This document shows, one piece after another, positions 24,368 through 31,911 of a stretch of 64,000 nt of DNA. The stretch covers positions 62,001 to 126,000 of the forward strand of contig NZ_VTTL01000007.1 in assembly GCF_008364685.1 (NCBI RefSeq), read 5' to 3'. A program made the translations under genes and the position numbers. Position 1 is the stretch's first letter. The number at the start of each line of letters is the position of its first letter. Below the pieces are notes generated by a model. It did not search any database and was not told the origin of the DNA. It saw only the letters and a program-made list of their open reading frames with translations. This stretch comes from Xanthobacter oligotrophicus (GTDB taxonomy: Bacteria > Pseudomonadota > Alphaproteobacteria > Rhizobiales > Xanthobacteraceae).

Positions 24368-25263
24368 CCGCCAAGCTCAAACTCGCGCGAAGGACCGTTG
24401 CGGAAGCTGCAGCGAACTCGGTGCTTCGCCAGATGAAGATCGAAGGGCTTTGGGTTGATCCGGAAGCGATCGCCACGAGCAAAGGCATCTTGGTTCAGGC
24501 GAAACCGGCTTCCGCCGAAGGCGTGTCCGGCATGCTGCTGAAGGCCGGTGACAACTTCGGCATCATGTACGCGACCAACATTCCGAGCCGTGGCTTTCAG
24601 CGGTTCAGCATCGCACACGAGTTGGGTCACTATTTCATCGAAGGCCATCCGGAAGCGCTGCTGACCACGGGTGTTCACCAATCACGCGCAGGCTTCGTCT
24701 CCGGCGATCCGTTTGAACTGGAAGCGGATCACTTTGCAGCGGCCTTACTGATGCCGGAGGGGCCTTTCAAAAAGGCTATCGCCGATCAAGACGCTGGCCT
24801 CGCCTGCGTCGAAGCACTGCGCAAGGCGTGTGACACATCTCTGACGGCGACGGCCATTCGCTATAGCGCGCTCACATCTGATGGCGTCGCGGTCATCTGC
24901 ACCATCGGCGATGCCGTCGATTGGTGCTTCATGTCGGATGGCTTGAAGCAAGCGAAGGGACTCACCTTCCTGCGCAAAGGGATCGGCGTTCCACCTGGAA
25001 CCGTGACCGCGCAATTTAATGCTGCGCCGGAGAACATCCGCACCGCTCAACGCGACGAAGGCGAGAGATATTTGAGCGACTGGATGGGCGGTGATCGCCG
25101 TTATCGCATCACCGAGGAAGTTGTCGGGCTTGGTCACTATGGGCGCACCTTGACTATCTTGACCTGTAAGGCGCTTAGCCTGCGTTCGGATGCGGACCCG
25201 GATGACGATGACGATGACGAAGAAGCATTGATTGAAAGTTGGACGCTTCGCTTTCGGAAATAG
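24364..25263 (+). CDS. ImmA/IrrE-type zinc metallopeptidase
   Basis: Protein of 299 residues. The zinc motif HELGH is at residues 85-89 (IAHELGHYFIEGH), with the third ligand in the following ELEADHFAAALLMP helix. This is the ImmA/IrrE (DUF955) catalytic domain. The remaining ~150 residues contain a beta-rich region (DGVAVICTIGDAVDWCFMSD) and an acidic tail with a run of aspartates (DPDDDDDDEEA). Translationally coupled to the XRE gene. Known relatives cleave their cognate repressor on a cellular signal such as DNA damage; by analogy this one could switch on the divergent operon. Confidence 0.88.
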   Translation: MTAKLKLARRTVAEAAANSVLRQMKIEGLWVDPEAIATSKGILVQAKPASAEGVSGMLLKAGDNFGIMYATNIPSRGFQRFSIAHELGHYFIEGHPEALLTTGVHQSRAGFVSGDPFELEADHFAAALLMPEGPFKKAIADQDAGLACVEALRKACDTSLTATAIRYSALTSDGVAVICTIGDAVDWCFMSDGLKQAKGLTFLRKGIGVPPGTVTAQFNAAPENIRTAQRDEGERYLSDWMGGDRRYRITEEVVGLGHYGRTLTILTCKALSLRSDADPDDDDDDEEALIESWTLRFRK

Positions 25264-25682
25264 TACAAAGATCTCAATTTCTTTGCTTAATGCCGCATTA
25301 TCACGCCAGAAGTAGCTGCACGATCCAAACGAGGGAATGTACGCTTAGGGTCAGTTAAAACCTGAGGGTCCGCGTACTGGCAGACCCGGCTCGCCTCTGA
25401 GCGTGACCAAAAATAGCAACGGGATTTTCGGACACATATTCTTTGGCTGCAAAACCAACCTGTCCCCTGCCCCCCCCTCAACGCTAGGGCGGAGCCATAA
25501 TGTGTGCACGCCTATTCTGCTTCGCGGCTCGCCAAGGCGGCGGGATCGCCCAATAGCCCCTGCCCATGCGGACGCGTCCGGCGACGCTCGCGATTGCGTC
25601 CGATAGAGTGGTCTTGACATTCCGGACGGATCCGACTCTCATCTCTAGACTTTTTGGACACTGAGGTCGGGAGACAGGGCAC
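25264..25682. other. Gene-free region before the serine recombinase
   Basis: A stretch of 419 bases with no convincing gene; short open frames on the minus strand lack ribosome-binding sites and coding character. Resolvase-type recombinases usually act at sites next to their gene; a weak inverted pair CGTCCG / CGGACG (about 25595 and 25622) is present but too short to call a res site. Confidence 0.4.
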
Positions 25683-26261
25683 ATGGCGATGTTGGTCGGA
25701 TATGCGCGGACCTCCACCACGGAACAGGAGGCCGGGCTTGAAGCCCAGCGACGCGACCTCGATGCGGCGGGTTGCGGCAAGGTGTTTGCCGAGCATGTGT
25801 CTTCAGTCGGGGAACGGGACAGGCTGAAGCAGGCGCTGGAGTTCGTGCGGGAGGGCGACACCCTCGTCATCACCAAGATCGACAGGCTTGCGCGCTCCAC
25901 CATCCACCTGTGGGAGATCGTCCGCGACCTCGACGCGAAGGGTGTGGGTCTGCAGGTGCTGAACCTCGGTGGCGAGGTAGTCGACACCAAGAGCGCGACG
26001 GGGCGCTTGATCCTCACCATCTTCGCGGGCTTCGCCCAGTTCGAGCGTGAGATGATGCTGGAGCGGCAGAGGGAGGGCATCGCCAAGGCGAAGGCAGAGG
26101 GGAAATACCTCGGTCGCAAGCCTACCGCGCGGGCGAAGTCGGAAGAGGTGTTGAAGCTCCACCGGGAAGGAAAGACGCCCACCGAAATCGCTGCGGCTGT
26201 CGGGATTGGCAGGGGGAGCGTCTACCGGATCGTTCAGGGACAGGGAGCGGTCACGGGTTGA
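25683..26261 (+). CDS. Serine recombinase, resolvase/invertase family
   Basis: Site-specific recombinase of 192 residues. The N-terminal catalytic domain carries GYARTST with nucleophile Ser11, LVITKIDRLARST (the conserved arginines) and FAGFAQFEREMMLERQREGIAKAK (E-helix). A C-terminal helix-turn-helix (EVLKLHREGKTPTEIAAAVGIGRGSVYRIV) follows, giving the normal length of small resolvases. No transposase gene accompanies it, so it may be a remnant of a transposon or serve dimer resolution of the element. Confidence 0.93.
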   Translation: MAMLVGYARTSTTEQEAGLEAQRRDLDAAGCGKVFAEHVSSVGERDRLKQALEFVREGDTLVITKIDRLARSTIHLWEIVRDLDAKGVGLQVLNLGGEVVDTKSATGRLILTIFAGFAQFEREMMLERQREGIAKAKAEGKYLGRKPTARAKSEEVLKLHREGKTPTEIAAAVGIGRGSVYRIVQGQGAVTG

Positions 26262-26478
26262 TTAGCGGGATTGGCGGGCGGCGCGGTCGGGCGGCTTTTT
26301 TGCCTCCTACTGCCAGAGGTGCGCGTCGCGTGTGCTGTTTGCTGGGCGCAATCGGAGATTTTGTTGACCCTACTGCCCGGCATCGCGCGCGACTGCTCGC
26401 GGCCCCATAAACCCAAACGGCGCACGTTGCGGTTTTGCCAGCACATAGGCGGCCGACGCAGTGCGCAGGTGACCCCCC

Positions 26479-27615
26479 ATGCTTGATAGCCAACCTGTTG
26501 CAGTCCCCGCCAACGTCTCTTGCACGGCTCTCGTACCTTGGTGTCCGCCGTCCCCGCCGCCGCCCTTAGACCTGGGAAAGATCGCCGGACTAGAGGCAAT
26601 CACGGCAGGCGCCCTTCTGCTCAAGTCGTTCCCACCGCGTCGGTTCGTCGTCGATCCTTGGCTTCGGGAAGGAGAGACGGCCCTGATCTGGGCAGCTTCC
26701 GGTGTCGGCAAGACCATGTTGAGCCTGAGCATGGCGATGGCCATGGCGACGGGCGGCAGTGTCGGCGGATGGAGCGCCGAGAAGCCGAACAAGGTGGTCT
26801 ATATCGATGGCGAGATGCACCTTCAGGATGTCCGCGACCGAGTCGACATGCTGAAAGCCACCGGCGCCGTGACGCTTGGTGCGCCGGGCCTGTTGGACAC
26901 CAACCTCGTCTTCTTCAGCCGTCAGGCCCAGCCACGCGATGCGGTCTTCTTCGACCTGACGACCGAGGAGGGACGCGACAGCATCCTGCGTGCCTGCGAC
27001 ACGCTTGGCGCCGAGGTGTTGATCCTCGACAACTTCACCACGCTGAGCGAGCAGTTGGAGGACGAAAACGCCGCGCACGCGTTCAAGAAGATCCAGCGGT
27101 TCCTGTTGCAGACGAAGCAGGCGGGGCTCACCACCATCCTCATCCACCACGCGCGGAAGGATGGGAATGCTCTGCGCGGTAGCGCCTCTATCGAAGTCAC
27201 TTTCGAGGTCGTGCTGGAGTTGCGGAGGCCGAAGATTGAACGGATGGGGGCGGCCTGCTTCTCCCCGCACTTCGGGAAGTTCAGGCAGAAGAAGGGCGAG
27301 CAACTGCTTCCGCGTCTGTGGTCGCTGACGGATGCCGGATGGGAGATCGGAGAAGAGGTCGATCTGGATGCCGACAACGCCGCCCTGCACTGTGTGAAAT
27401 CGCTCCAGTTCGTCAGTCAGACGGAGGTCGCCGCCCATCTCGGCTTGGCGAAGGGCACCGTCAGCAAGCACCTCGCCACCGCCGTAGAGCGGAAGCTCAT
27501 CAGCAGGGAGGATTTGAAGGACTGCTTCGCCAAGGCGCGGCGTCTGAGGGAGGAGGGCGTCGGGGACGATCTGGACACAATGGAGGAGGAGCACGCCAGC
27601 ACCGAGGACTATTGA
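26479..27615 (+). CDS. RepA-like AAA/RecA-fold ATPase with C-terminal helix-turn-helix
   Basis: Protein of 378 residues. The Walker A loop is AASGVGKT at residues 72-79, with VVYIDGEM and EVLILDNFTTLSE as downstream hexameric-helicase-type motifs and ILIHHARKDGNALRGSASIE matching the arginine/sensor region of RSF1010 RepA-like ATPases. Residues ~310-345 form a winged helix-turn-helix (TEVAAHLGLAKGTVSKHLATAVE). Such proteins unwind DNA at plasmid or island replication origins. It is the last gene before the tRNA side of the element and suggests the excised form can replicate or be replicated; no primase is seen. Confidence 0.82.
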   Translation: MLDSQPVAVPANVSCTALVPWCPPSPPPPLDLGKIAGLEAITAGALLLKSFPPRRFVVDPWLREGETALIWAASGVGKTMLSLSMAMAMATGGSVGGWSAEKPNKVVYIDGEMHLQDVRDRVDMLKATGAVTLGAPGLLDTNLVFFSRQAQPRDAVFFDLTTEEGRDSILRACDTLGAEVLILDNFTTLSEQLEDENAAHAFKKIQRFLLQTKQAGLTTILIHHARKDGNALRGSASIEVTFEVVLELRRPKIERMGAACFSPHFGKFRQKKGEQLLPRLWSLTDAGWEIGEEVDLDADNAALHCVKSLQFVSQTEVAAHLGLAKGTVSKHLATAVERKLISREDLKDCFAKARRLREEGVGDDLDTMEEEHASTEDY

Positions 27616-27889
27616 GCGGCCCTTGGGGTGCTGAGGGAGAGCGTAGCTCCCTTCAGCAGGGGAATTTTGGGGGCGCGCCTCCGTTTCCCTGTTTCCTCGT
27701 CTAGGTGAAACGAAACTCGAAACCGGGGCGTGGACCCCTCGCGTGGCGCTTTTGCGCTGGGCGGGGCGATCCGCGCCCCTGTTTTTTGGTCCCATCGGTA
27801 CCCACGCGCTCGGTCGCGCCGACTCACGGCGGATGCGCGTACGCTCTGCGTCGCAAGACACTGCCTATTGCCCGGAAGTTTGTGTGAAT
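27616..27889. other. Gene-free right end of the element
   Basis: No gene is supported. An imperfect hairpin GGGAGCTACG / CGTAGCTCCC-like sequence near 27636-27655 (GGGAGAGCGTAGCTCCC) could serve as a transcription stop for the ATPase gene. The region would hold an origin or attachment-site accessory sequences, but I see no iterons. Confidence 0.35.
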
Positions 27890-27917
27890 TGTACTAGAAT
27901 GATGTACTAGAACGAGG
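27890..27917. repeat. 28-bp repeat near the right end of the element (candidate integrase arm site)
   Basis: TGTACTAGAATGA plus TGTACTAGAACGAGG, matching 19490-19517 at 27 of 28 bases in the same orientation. It lies 46 bases inside the tRNA-proximal att repeat. After excision the two copies would flank the joined att core on opposite sides. Confidence 0.75.
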
Positions 27918-27963
27918 CGCGTCGCCGCCAATAAGTCATTGATATATAACAAGAACTTGAAAG

Positions 27964-27981
27964 TGGCTGGGGCGCCTGGAT
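27964..27981. repeat. attR: 18-bp core within tRNA-Gln
   Basis: TGGCTGGGGCGCCTGGAT, the 3' end of the tRNA-Gln gene (minus strand), duplicated at 19409-19426. The tRNA stays intact at this end, as usual for integration into a tRNA 3' end. Confidence 0.88.
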
Positions 27982-28038
27982 TCGAACCAGGGAATGGGGG
28001 AATCAAAATCCCCTGCCTTACCACTTGGCTACGCCCCA
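27964..28038 (-). tRNA. tRNA-Gln (anticodon TTG)
   Basis: 75 bases including encoded CCA. Acceptor stem TGGGGCG pairs with CGCCCCA, D-arm GCC...GGC, anticodon stem GGGGA/TCCCC with loop TTTTGAT (anticodon TTG, reads CAA), T-arm CCTGG TTCGAAT CCAGG, discriminator G. All stems are fully paired. It serves as integration site of the element that extends to lower coordinates. Confidence 0.97.
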
Positions 28039-28216
28039 ACGCGGCGGCGGACCATATAGCCGCGCCCTGCGCTTCTGTCCAACGTGTTGCCGCGGGTTTG
28101 ACAACGAAGCCGCTATTCCGCCGCGCACGGCGTGCTACATCTTCAAGGTGAAGCCGATTCCGACTTCACGTCGAACAGACTGCGCGTCCCGGCGCAGCAC
28201 CTCTGGAGGCCGCGCA

Positions 28217-28555
28217 ATGTCCTTGCGCATCGCGTTCTTCTGCGTTGCCCTTGCCGCAACGGTTCCCGCTACATCCGCCGCCCTCGCCCAGGCCGCGGCA
28301 ACGCCGCCGACCCAGACCGCCCCGGCCGCAAAGCCGGCGCCGGTCGCACCGGCCACCACCCCTGCGGCGCCCACGGCCACGAAGCCGGCCACGCCCAAGC
28401 CGGCCACCCCCGGCCAGACCGCCGCGCACCAGCGGCAGACGGCCTGTGGCGCCGAGTGGCGCGCCGCAAAAGAGGCCGGGAAGGTGCCCGCCGGCCAGAA
28501 GTGGCCCCAGTTCTGGAGCGCCTGCAACAAGCGCCTGAAGGCCCAGGGCAAATAG
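28217..28555 (+). CDS. Small secreted alanine/proline-rich protein
   Basis: Protein of 112 residues. A signal peptide (MSLRIAFFCVALAATVPATSAALAQ) precedes a 50-residue low-complexity Ala/Pro/Thr/Lys linker and a short conserved-looking C-terminal unit: ACGAEWRAAKEAGKVPAGQKWPQFWSACNKRLKAQGK with two cysteines. GGAGG lies 8 bases before the ATG at 28217. Proteins with this C-terminal unit are common as hypotheticals in Rhizobiales. Function unknown; presumably periplasmic. Confidence 0.75.
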   Translation: MSLRIAFFCVALAATVPATSAALAQAAATPPTQTAPAAKPAPVAPATTPAAPTATKPATPKPATPGQTAAHQRQTACGAEWRAAKEAGKVPAGQKWPQFWSACNKRLKAQGK

Positions 28556-28648
28556 CCGGAAGGACGGTGCTCGAAGGACCTGGCCGGAAGGCCCGCGTCC
28601 CAAGGGCCTGCCGGGACAGGTCAGGCGCCCGCTTCCGGGCACCCGCCC

Positions 28649-29431
28649 TCAGCTTCCGGAGAAGCGCGGCGCGCGCTTTTCCGCGAAGGCGAGGCGGCCT
28701 TCGCGATAATCGGCGCTGGCATTGGCCGCACCGGTGGCGCGGCGGGCTTCGCCCAGCAGTGCCTGCGAGCCGGTCTCGGCGGCGCGGATGGCGAGCTTGG
28801 CGGCCTTCAAGGTCAGTGGCGCATTCTCCGCGATGCGCTGGAGCGTGCGTTCGGCGGTGGCTTCCGCCTCGGCGGCCGGGATCAGCACATCCACGGCGCC
28901 GATGGCATGCGCCCGCGCCGCCGTCAGCCGCTCGGCGGTGAAGAACAGGTGCCGCGCCCCCTGGCTGCCGAACACCCGCAGCGCTCGCGCCATGCCGCGC
29001 GGATCATATCCGAGGCCGAGCCGGGCGGCGGGAATGGCGAAGAAGGCGTCGTCCGCGGCGATCCGCATGTCGCAGCTCGCCGCCAGCGCCGCGCCGGCCC
29101 CCACGCACGCACCCTTCACCAGCGCGATGGTGGGACAGGCGAGGCCCTCGATGGCAGAGCAGGCCTGCTCCACCAGGTCGTCATAGCTCTGCGCGCCGGA
29201 GGCATCGGAGCGGGCGGTGTCGAAATCCGAGATGTCGGCGCCACCGGAAAAGGCGAGGTCGCCCTCGCCGCGCAGCACCGCAACTCGGATATCGCTGCGA
29301 TGGGCAGCATCCTGCGCGAACGCGATCAGGCCTCGCCACATGGTGCTGGAAATGGCGTTGCGCCGTTCCGGATTGGTCAGCACGAGGCGGGCGATGCCGC
29401 CCTCGACGGAAATGGCGATGCTGCCAGCCAC
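28649..29431 (-). CDS. Enoyl-CoA hydratase/isomerase family protein
   Basis: Crotonase-fold enzyme of 260 residues. The oxyanion-hole segments are FSGGADISDF and KGACVGAGAALAASCDMRIA, and FAIPAARLGLGYDPRGM holds the usual third position. The glutamates used by true hydratases are not clearly present: the segment reads GACVGAGAAL instead of G(N/Y)xxGGGxE(L), and PAARLGLG instead of PE(I/V)xLG. Hence an atypical crotonase (isomerase, thioesterase or decarboxylase-like) is likely. Start is GTG 29431, preceded by GGGAGG. Stands alone with no acyl-CoA partner genes. Confidence 0.82.
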   Translation of the reverse strand: MAGSIAISVEGGIARLVLTNPERRNAISSTMWRGLIAFAQDAAHRSDIRVAVLRGEGDLAFSGGADISDFDTARSDASGAQSYDDLVEQACSAIEGLACPTIALVKGACVGAGAALAASCDMRIAADDAFFAIPAARLGLGYDPRGMARALRVFGSQGARHLFFTAERLTAARAHAIGAVDVLIPAAEAEATAERTLQRIAENAPLTLKAAKLAIRAAETGSQALLGEARRATGAANASADYREGRLAFAEKRAPRFSGS

Positions 29432-29985
29432 GCTTTCCTCCCCCCAGGCTTTCTCGAAGCTGTGTTGCTCGAACCTGTCTTGGCTTGCCCGGCTTGTGGC
29501 CGGCGACAGAGACCCGGCCGGCCCTGTCCTGTCGTGTCTAAGCGGAACGGCACGAGGAGGGAAGTTGCCGCATGCAGGGATGCGCCGGAACGAGGGACGA
29601 CTTTCGGCGCAGAAGGCCTTGGGTGGCGGGGCGTGATGCCCGGCGGGTGGCGCCTGCGGAGCGAGTCGCGGCGGCGGGGTTCCGGGGTGGCGGGGTTCCG
29701 GGGCGGCGCATGAAGCGCCACCCCGTCCCCAACGGGCGCCGGTCAGGGCTTGGCACCCGAAGCTTGATGGTTAGAAGTCACATCGGATCAGCCCGCCCTG
29801 CCCAAAGGGTTGGAGGTAGCTCATTCGTGATGTGACGCTCACTCTTGTGTGACCGCGGAAAAAAGCAGTTTCAAGAAAAAAGTGAGATGGCGGGCAACAA
29901 AGCACGCTGTCGGTAACCGCGTCCGCGTATCGCGCTAAATGAATGGTTGTAGCGCCGGGTACGTTCCCGCATTCCTGTGCGGTCT
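29432..29985. other. Gene-free region with a short tandem repeat
   Basis: 554 bases without a supported gene. Around 29676-29706 the unit GGCGGGGTTCCGGGG occurs twice in tandem. The half near 29780-29985 is lower in G+C (GGAAAAAAGCAGTTTCAAG...). No RNA gene or terminator with a proper T-run was recognised. Confidence 0.4.
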
Positions 29986-30771
29986 TCAGTCCCGCCGGAA
30001 CAGCAGGTTGCCCATAAAGCCCACCACGAGACTGCCAAACGCAACCACGAGACCGTACAACCAACCGTCCCTCTGGGAGAATTCTGCGATCTTTTGCTCA
30101 AAACCCGTCTTGTTCACATCGAAGCTGGAAAGTTCTGTCGCGGAAAGGGATCCGTTTCGGAAAACCTTGACCGCTACCGTGTAACGCCCCAGGGGCGCGG
30201 TGCCTGGAATGCTCACCTCCGCGCGAAACACCCGCGGCGCGAGGAATGCCACGCCGCCGGGATCTTCGCGATAGACCCCCTGGGTCGCCTGGATGCGCAG
30301 GAAGGCGGTGCGGAACGGGTCGCTCGGCACCACGTCGGCGAAGTCCGGCCCCACCTTCTGGACCAGGATGTTGTAGTTGAGGCCGATCTGCTCCACCCGC
30401 AGGGTTTCCGGGCTGGCCATCTGGTCGGTGGGGCGGTTGGAGAGGACGGCAAGGAACGCCGGCGCCTCCACGAAGGTGCGGCGGTCCGAATTGACCCACA
30501 GCCCGAGCACGCGGGACTTGCGCCAGGTGGTGAAGCGTTCGCCGGGGCCGCGCACCGTCACCACCACGTCGATGGGGCCGTCGTCCTGCTCCTGCGTTTC
30601 GGCGACGCCGAAAACCACCAGTTCCGCACCGGTGAAGCTCGAGGTGATGCGCACCTGGGGCTGGGAGACGGACACCACCAGCCGGTCGGCCCGCGCCGGC
30701 ATCGCCGCAAGCGCGATCATCAGGGCGAGGAGCGCCGAGCCGATCCGCAGGGTCCTCACGGCTGCACCCAC
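29986..30771 (-). CDS. TIGR02186 family protein, exported, partner of TauE-like permease
   Basis: Protein of about 261 residues. Signal peptide (LRIGSALLALMIALAAMPARA) then a beta-rich periplasmic domain (ADRLVVSVSQPQVRITSSFTG, ELVVFGV, DVVVTVRGPGE, WRKSRVLGLWVN, FLAVLSNRP) and a C-terminal membrane helix (WLYGLVVAFGSLVVGFMGNLLF) with a basic end. These features match the TIGR02186 family of alphaproteobacteria. GTG 30771 has AGGG five bases upstream; GTG 30759 is the alternative. It starts within 10 bases of the end of the TauE-like gene, so both are surely one operon, possibly a transport complex. Confidence 0.82.
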   Translation of the reverse strand: MGAAVRTLRIGSALLALMIALAAMPARADRLVVSVSQPQVRITSSFTGAELVVFGVAETQEQDDGPIDVVVTVRGPGERFTTWRKSRVLGLWVNSDRRTFVEAPAFLAVLSNRPTDQMASPETLRVEQIGLNYNILVQKVGPDFADVVPSDPFRTAFLRIQATQGVYREDPGGVAFLAPRVFRAEVSIPGTAPLGRYTVAVKVFRNGSLSATELSSFDVNKTGFEQKIAEFSQRDGWLYGLVVAFGSLVVGFMGNLLFRRD

Positions 30772-30779
30772 CCTTTCCC

Positions 30780-31703
30780 TCACGGCTGCGCCTCCTGGGT
30801 GACGGCGAAGGTGTCGGCCGGCCGGCTGACGAGGTCGATGGCGACGCGCACCGCCACCGACAGGACCAGGATGCCGAGGAGGAGGCGCAGGTGTTCCGCC
30901 TTCAGGGTCTGTCCGGTGCGAGCGCCGAACTGGGCGCCCATGGTGCCGCCGATCATCAGCACGAAGGCGAGCACCGCATCCACGGTGCCGTTGGCCTCGG
31001 CATGGAGCACGGTCGCCGCCGCCATGGTCACGAGGGTGAGCACCAGCGAGGTTCCCACCGATGTCTGGGTCGGCACCCGCAGCAGATAGATGAGCGCGGG
31101 CACCAGGATGAAGCCGCCGCCCACGCCGAGCACCGCGCCCAGGAGGCCGATGATGAAGCCGATGCCGATCACCGGCAGCGCCGAGACATAGATGCGCGAG
31201 CGGCGGAAGCGCATCTTCAGCGGCAGCCGCATGAACCAGGCCCGGGTGCCGGGACGGCGCACCGTGGGCGGCAGGCCGGCCCGCATCCGCGCCAGGGCTT
31301 TCAGGCTCTCCACCAGCATGAGCGAGCCGATGGCGCCCAGCAGCAGCGCATAGGAAATGCGGATGGCGAGGTCCACCTGGCCGATCACCCGCAGCCACAG
31401 GAACAGCAGCACGCCGGCTGCTGTTCCGGCCAGGCCCCCGGTCAGCAGCACGCCGGCGAGCGTCAGGTCCATCATGCCCTTGCGCCAGTAGGAGAGGGCG
31501 CCGGAAAAGGAGGAGGCCGCCATGTAGGGCGACACGCTCGCCACCGCCACGGCCGGCGGCACGCCGGTGAAGATGAGCAGCGGCGTCATCAGGAAGCCAC
31601 CGCCGACCCCGAACATTCCGGAGATGAACCCCACCGCCAGCCCCATTGCGAAGACGGTGAAGATGGCGATCGGAAGCTCGGCGATGGGCAGGTAGATGGT
31701 CAC
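30780..31703 (-). CDS. TauE/SafE (TSUP) family permease
   Basis: Inner-membrane protein of 307 residues with about eight hydrophobic segments. The two internally related halves each contain the family motif: GFISGMFGVGGGFLMTPLLI (near residue 25) and GLLGAVLGVGGGFILVPALI (near residue 190). TSUP proteins export or import sulfite, sulfoacetate or other organosulfur anions. The substrate here is unknown. Start is GTG 31703. Co-transcribed with the TIGR02186 gene. Confidence 0.92.
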   Translation of the reverse strand: MTIYLPIAELPIAIFTVFAMGLAVGFISGMFGVGGGFLMTPLLIFTGVPPAVAVASVSPYMAASSFSGALSYWRKGMMDLTLAGVLLTGGLAGTAAGVLLFLWLRVIGQVDLAIRISYALLLGAIGSLMLVESLKALARMRAGLPPTVRRPGTRAWFMRLPLKMRFRRSRIYVSALPVIGIGFIIGLLGAVLGVGGGFILVPALIYLLRVPTQTSVGTSLVLTLVTMAAATVLHAEANGTVDAVLAFVLMIGGTMGAQFGARTGQTLKAEHLRLLLGILVLSVAVRVAIDLVSRPADTFAVTQEAQP

Positions 31704-31911
31704 GGGGGAACTTTCGCTGGCGCGCGGCGTCCGTGCCTATACGGCTGGAGTTTGACGGATGAAAGCTGAAGCGGCCCCATCAGGCAAATGCACGTGCAGT
31801 CAATCGGCGGGTTGCGCGTGCAGGTCACCATAGTACCTTGGCGGGAACGCCCTTCCCGTAGGTTCGGTTCGGGGGGCTTGGGATCGTGAGGCGACCAACA
31901 GGGCGGGTCGG

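Larger units (their letters stand above)
19409..27981. mobile_element. Integrated element in tRNA-Gln with ubiquitin-like cargo
   Basis: Element of about 8.6 kb bounded by the 18-bp direct repeat TGGCTGGGGCGCCTGGAT at 19409-19426 and at 27964-27981, where it forms the 3' end of an intact tRNA-Gln gene. A tyrosine integrase starts 110 bases inside the left repeat, and a second 28-bp repeat lies just inside each end. Contents: integrase, a four-gene ubiquitin-like operon (minus strand), XRE and ImmA-type genes, a serine recombinase and a RepA-like ATPase. Base composition of the cargo (21.4-25.3 kb) is visibly lower in G+C than the surroundings, in line with transfer. No relaxase, capsid or transposase is seen. 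Confidence 0.88.

Noticed and set aside
25590-25630. res-like recombination site before the serine recombinase
   Set aside because: Only a 6-bp inverted pair separated by about 20 bases; too weak without a set of three subsites.
27609-27827. 72-residue minus-strand open frame at the right end of the element
   Set aside because: No ribosome-binding site or recognisable motif, and biased Arg/Pro content; not supported as a gene.
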